7,516 bases of DNA from Verrucomicrobiia bacterium. Its GTDB lineage: Bacteria; Verrucomicrobiota; Verrucomicrobiae; Limisphaerales; UBA11358. Shown here piece by piece: positions 6,661 through 7,516 of this stretch; position 1 is the first letter of the stretch, and every line of letters starts with the position of its first letter. Where the stretch lies: NCBI GenBank assembly GCA_030042375.1, contig JASHZU010000412.1:1-7516 (forward strand). Direction: 5' to 3'. The translations under genes were made by a program, and so were the position numbers. The notes beneath the pieces were generated by a model, which made no database searches, had not been told where the DNA came from, and saw nothing but the letters and a program-made list of their open reading frames with translations.

Positions 6661-7404
6661 TTACATTACCATCCCGCCGTCCACAGTCAAAACCTGGCCG
6701 GTAATATAACGCGCCGCCGGGCTCGCCAGGAAGAGCGCCGCCCCGGCGATGTCCTCCGCCGCGCCGAATTTGCCCATGGGAATCGCTTTCAAAATGTGGC
6801 CCTTCAGCTCCTCGCTCAAATCCGAAGTCATATCCGTCTCGATAAAACCGGGTGCAATGGCGTTGACCGTGACGCTCCGCGAAGCCAGTTCCTTCGCAAT
6901 TGATTGTGTGAACCCAATCAATCCCGCCTTGCTCGCCGCGTAATTGCATTGCCCCGGGTTGCCGATGAGGCCGATGACCGAGGAAATATTGATGATCCGA
7001 CCGGCGCGCTGCTTGGCGAAGATGCGGAAAAGCTCCCGGGTAAAATGGAACGCGCCTTTGAGGTTGGTGTTCAGCACGGCGTCCCAATCCTCGTCGCTCA
7101 TGCGCATGAGCAGGCCGTCGCGTGTGACGCCGGCATTATTCACGAGGATGTCGACCTTGCCGCAGTCGGCGAGGATTTTTTCCGCGGCGGCCTTGACGGC
7201 TTTGGCGTCCGCCACATCCACGGCCAGCGCCCATGCCTTCCGGCCCAGCGCGGTGACCTCCCCCGCCACCTTTTCGGAATTTTCCTGCGTGCGCGAAACG
7301 CACACGACATTGGCGCCCGCCTGGGCAAATTTCAGGGCAATAGCGCGGCCAATTCCCCGGCCCGCGCCCGTCACGACAGCAATCTGATTTTCGAGTTGGT
7401 TCAT
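6661..7404 (-). CDS. fabG: 3-oxoacyl-ACP reductase
   Basis: This 247-residue short-chain dehydrogenase/reductase uses NADPH to reduce 3-oxoacyl-ACP to 3-hydroxyacyl-ACP, the first reduction of the fatty-acid elongation cycle. The nucleotide-binding glycine motif TGAGRGIG is at 12-19, NNAG at 89-92, and the catalytic tetrad Asn114, Ser142, Tyr155 and Lys159 (YAASK) is intact. The NAIAPGFIETDMT segment and the C-terminal GQVLTVDGGMVM match FabG closely and are typical of the true fatty-acid enzyme. Length is standard. The ATG at 7404 gives the usual FabG N-terminus (short lead, then the first beta strand IAVVTGAG) but has no Shine-Dalgarno sequence. It is the first complete gene of the fabG-acpP-fabF cluster and follows an unidentified gene by 50 bp. 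Confidence 0.97.
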   Translation of the reverse strand: MNQLENQIAVVTGAGRGIGRAIALKFAQAGANVVCVSRTQENSEKVAGEVTALGRKAWALAVDVADAKAVKAAAEKILADCGKVDILVNNAGVTRDGLLMRMSDEDWDAVLNTNLKGAFHFTRELFRIFAKQRAGRIINISSVIGLIGNPGQCNYAASKAGLIGFTQSIAKELASRSVTVNAIAPGFIETDMTSDLSEELKGHILKAIPMGKFGAAEDIAGAALFLASPAARYITGQVLTVDGGMVM

Positions 7405-7454
7405 AATGCGCCGGATGTTTTAACCGTGAACGCGGCCGAATGCACCCAAAATAT

Positions 7455-7516
7455 TCACTGATTCCCCGTTGCTCCGCCGCTCATTTTCGTCTGCGCCTGC
7501 TTCAAGGCATCGGCCA
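7455..7516 (-). CDS. C-terminal end of an unidentified gene, cut by window edge
   Basis: The last 19 codons before a TGA at 7457-7455 read ADALKQAQTKMSGGATGNQ. Codon choice resembles the neighbouring genes, and a stop 50 bp before fabG suits an upstream operon gene. By gene order in other bacteria, fabD is a common occupant of this place. The Ala/Gln/Lys helix followed by a Gly-rich end also resembles the tail of YbaB/EbfC-type proteins. The fragment is too short to decide. A second frame stays open slightly further but has a less coding-like composition. Confidence 0.45.
   Translation of the reverse strand, partial: ADALKQAQTKMSGGATGNQ

Overview
This 7.5 kb bacterial window carries two unrelated blocks. 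The protein sequences, the GC-rich third codon positions and the near absence of Shine-Dalgarno sequences suggest a Verrucomicrobiota-type bacterium (Pedosphaera/Limisphaerales-like). This is an inference from general resemblance, not a database result. No tRNA, rRNA, CRISPR array, insertion sequence or prophage gene was seen.

Left block (1-3630). On the minus strand, running off the left edge, is a large outer-membrane transporter of the two-partner-secretion (TpsB/FhaC/ShlB) class. It has a signal peptide, two FhaC-type POTRA domains separated by an Ala/Pro-rich linker, a third POTRA-like segment and a long beta-barrel with the VRGY loop motif. Divergent from it on the plus strand is an AraC/XylS-type regulator. 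The 256 bp between them hold a nested inverted repeat, a direct repeat and a terminator-like hairpin in each leader, which suggests a shared, regulated control region. No TpsA-type substrate is visible; if one is linked, it lies off the left edge.

Right block (3639-7516). On the minus strand, in transcription order, are the last 19 codons of an unidentified gene, fabG, acpP, fabF and a pyrimidine-nucleoside (thymidine) phosphorylase gene, deoA. FabG and FabF carry out the reduction and condensation steps of type II fatty-acid synthesis on acyl chains held by the AcpP carrier protein. deoA starts 24 bp after fabF and is probably transcribed with it, an unusual pairing of nucleoside salvage with lipid synthesis. 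acpP has its own good sigma70-like promoter. Between acpP and fabF is a near-ideal intrinsic terminator whose T-tract ends 5 nt before the fabF start codon, a simple way to make much more carrier protein than condensing enzyme. The AraC and deoA genes converge with only 8 bp between their stop codons.

The fatty-acid genes are ordinary housekeeping genes. The most unusual parts are the duplicated-POTRA transporter with its regulator and divergent control region, and the terminator placed against the fabF start. I did not find a clearly new multi-gene system.
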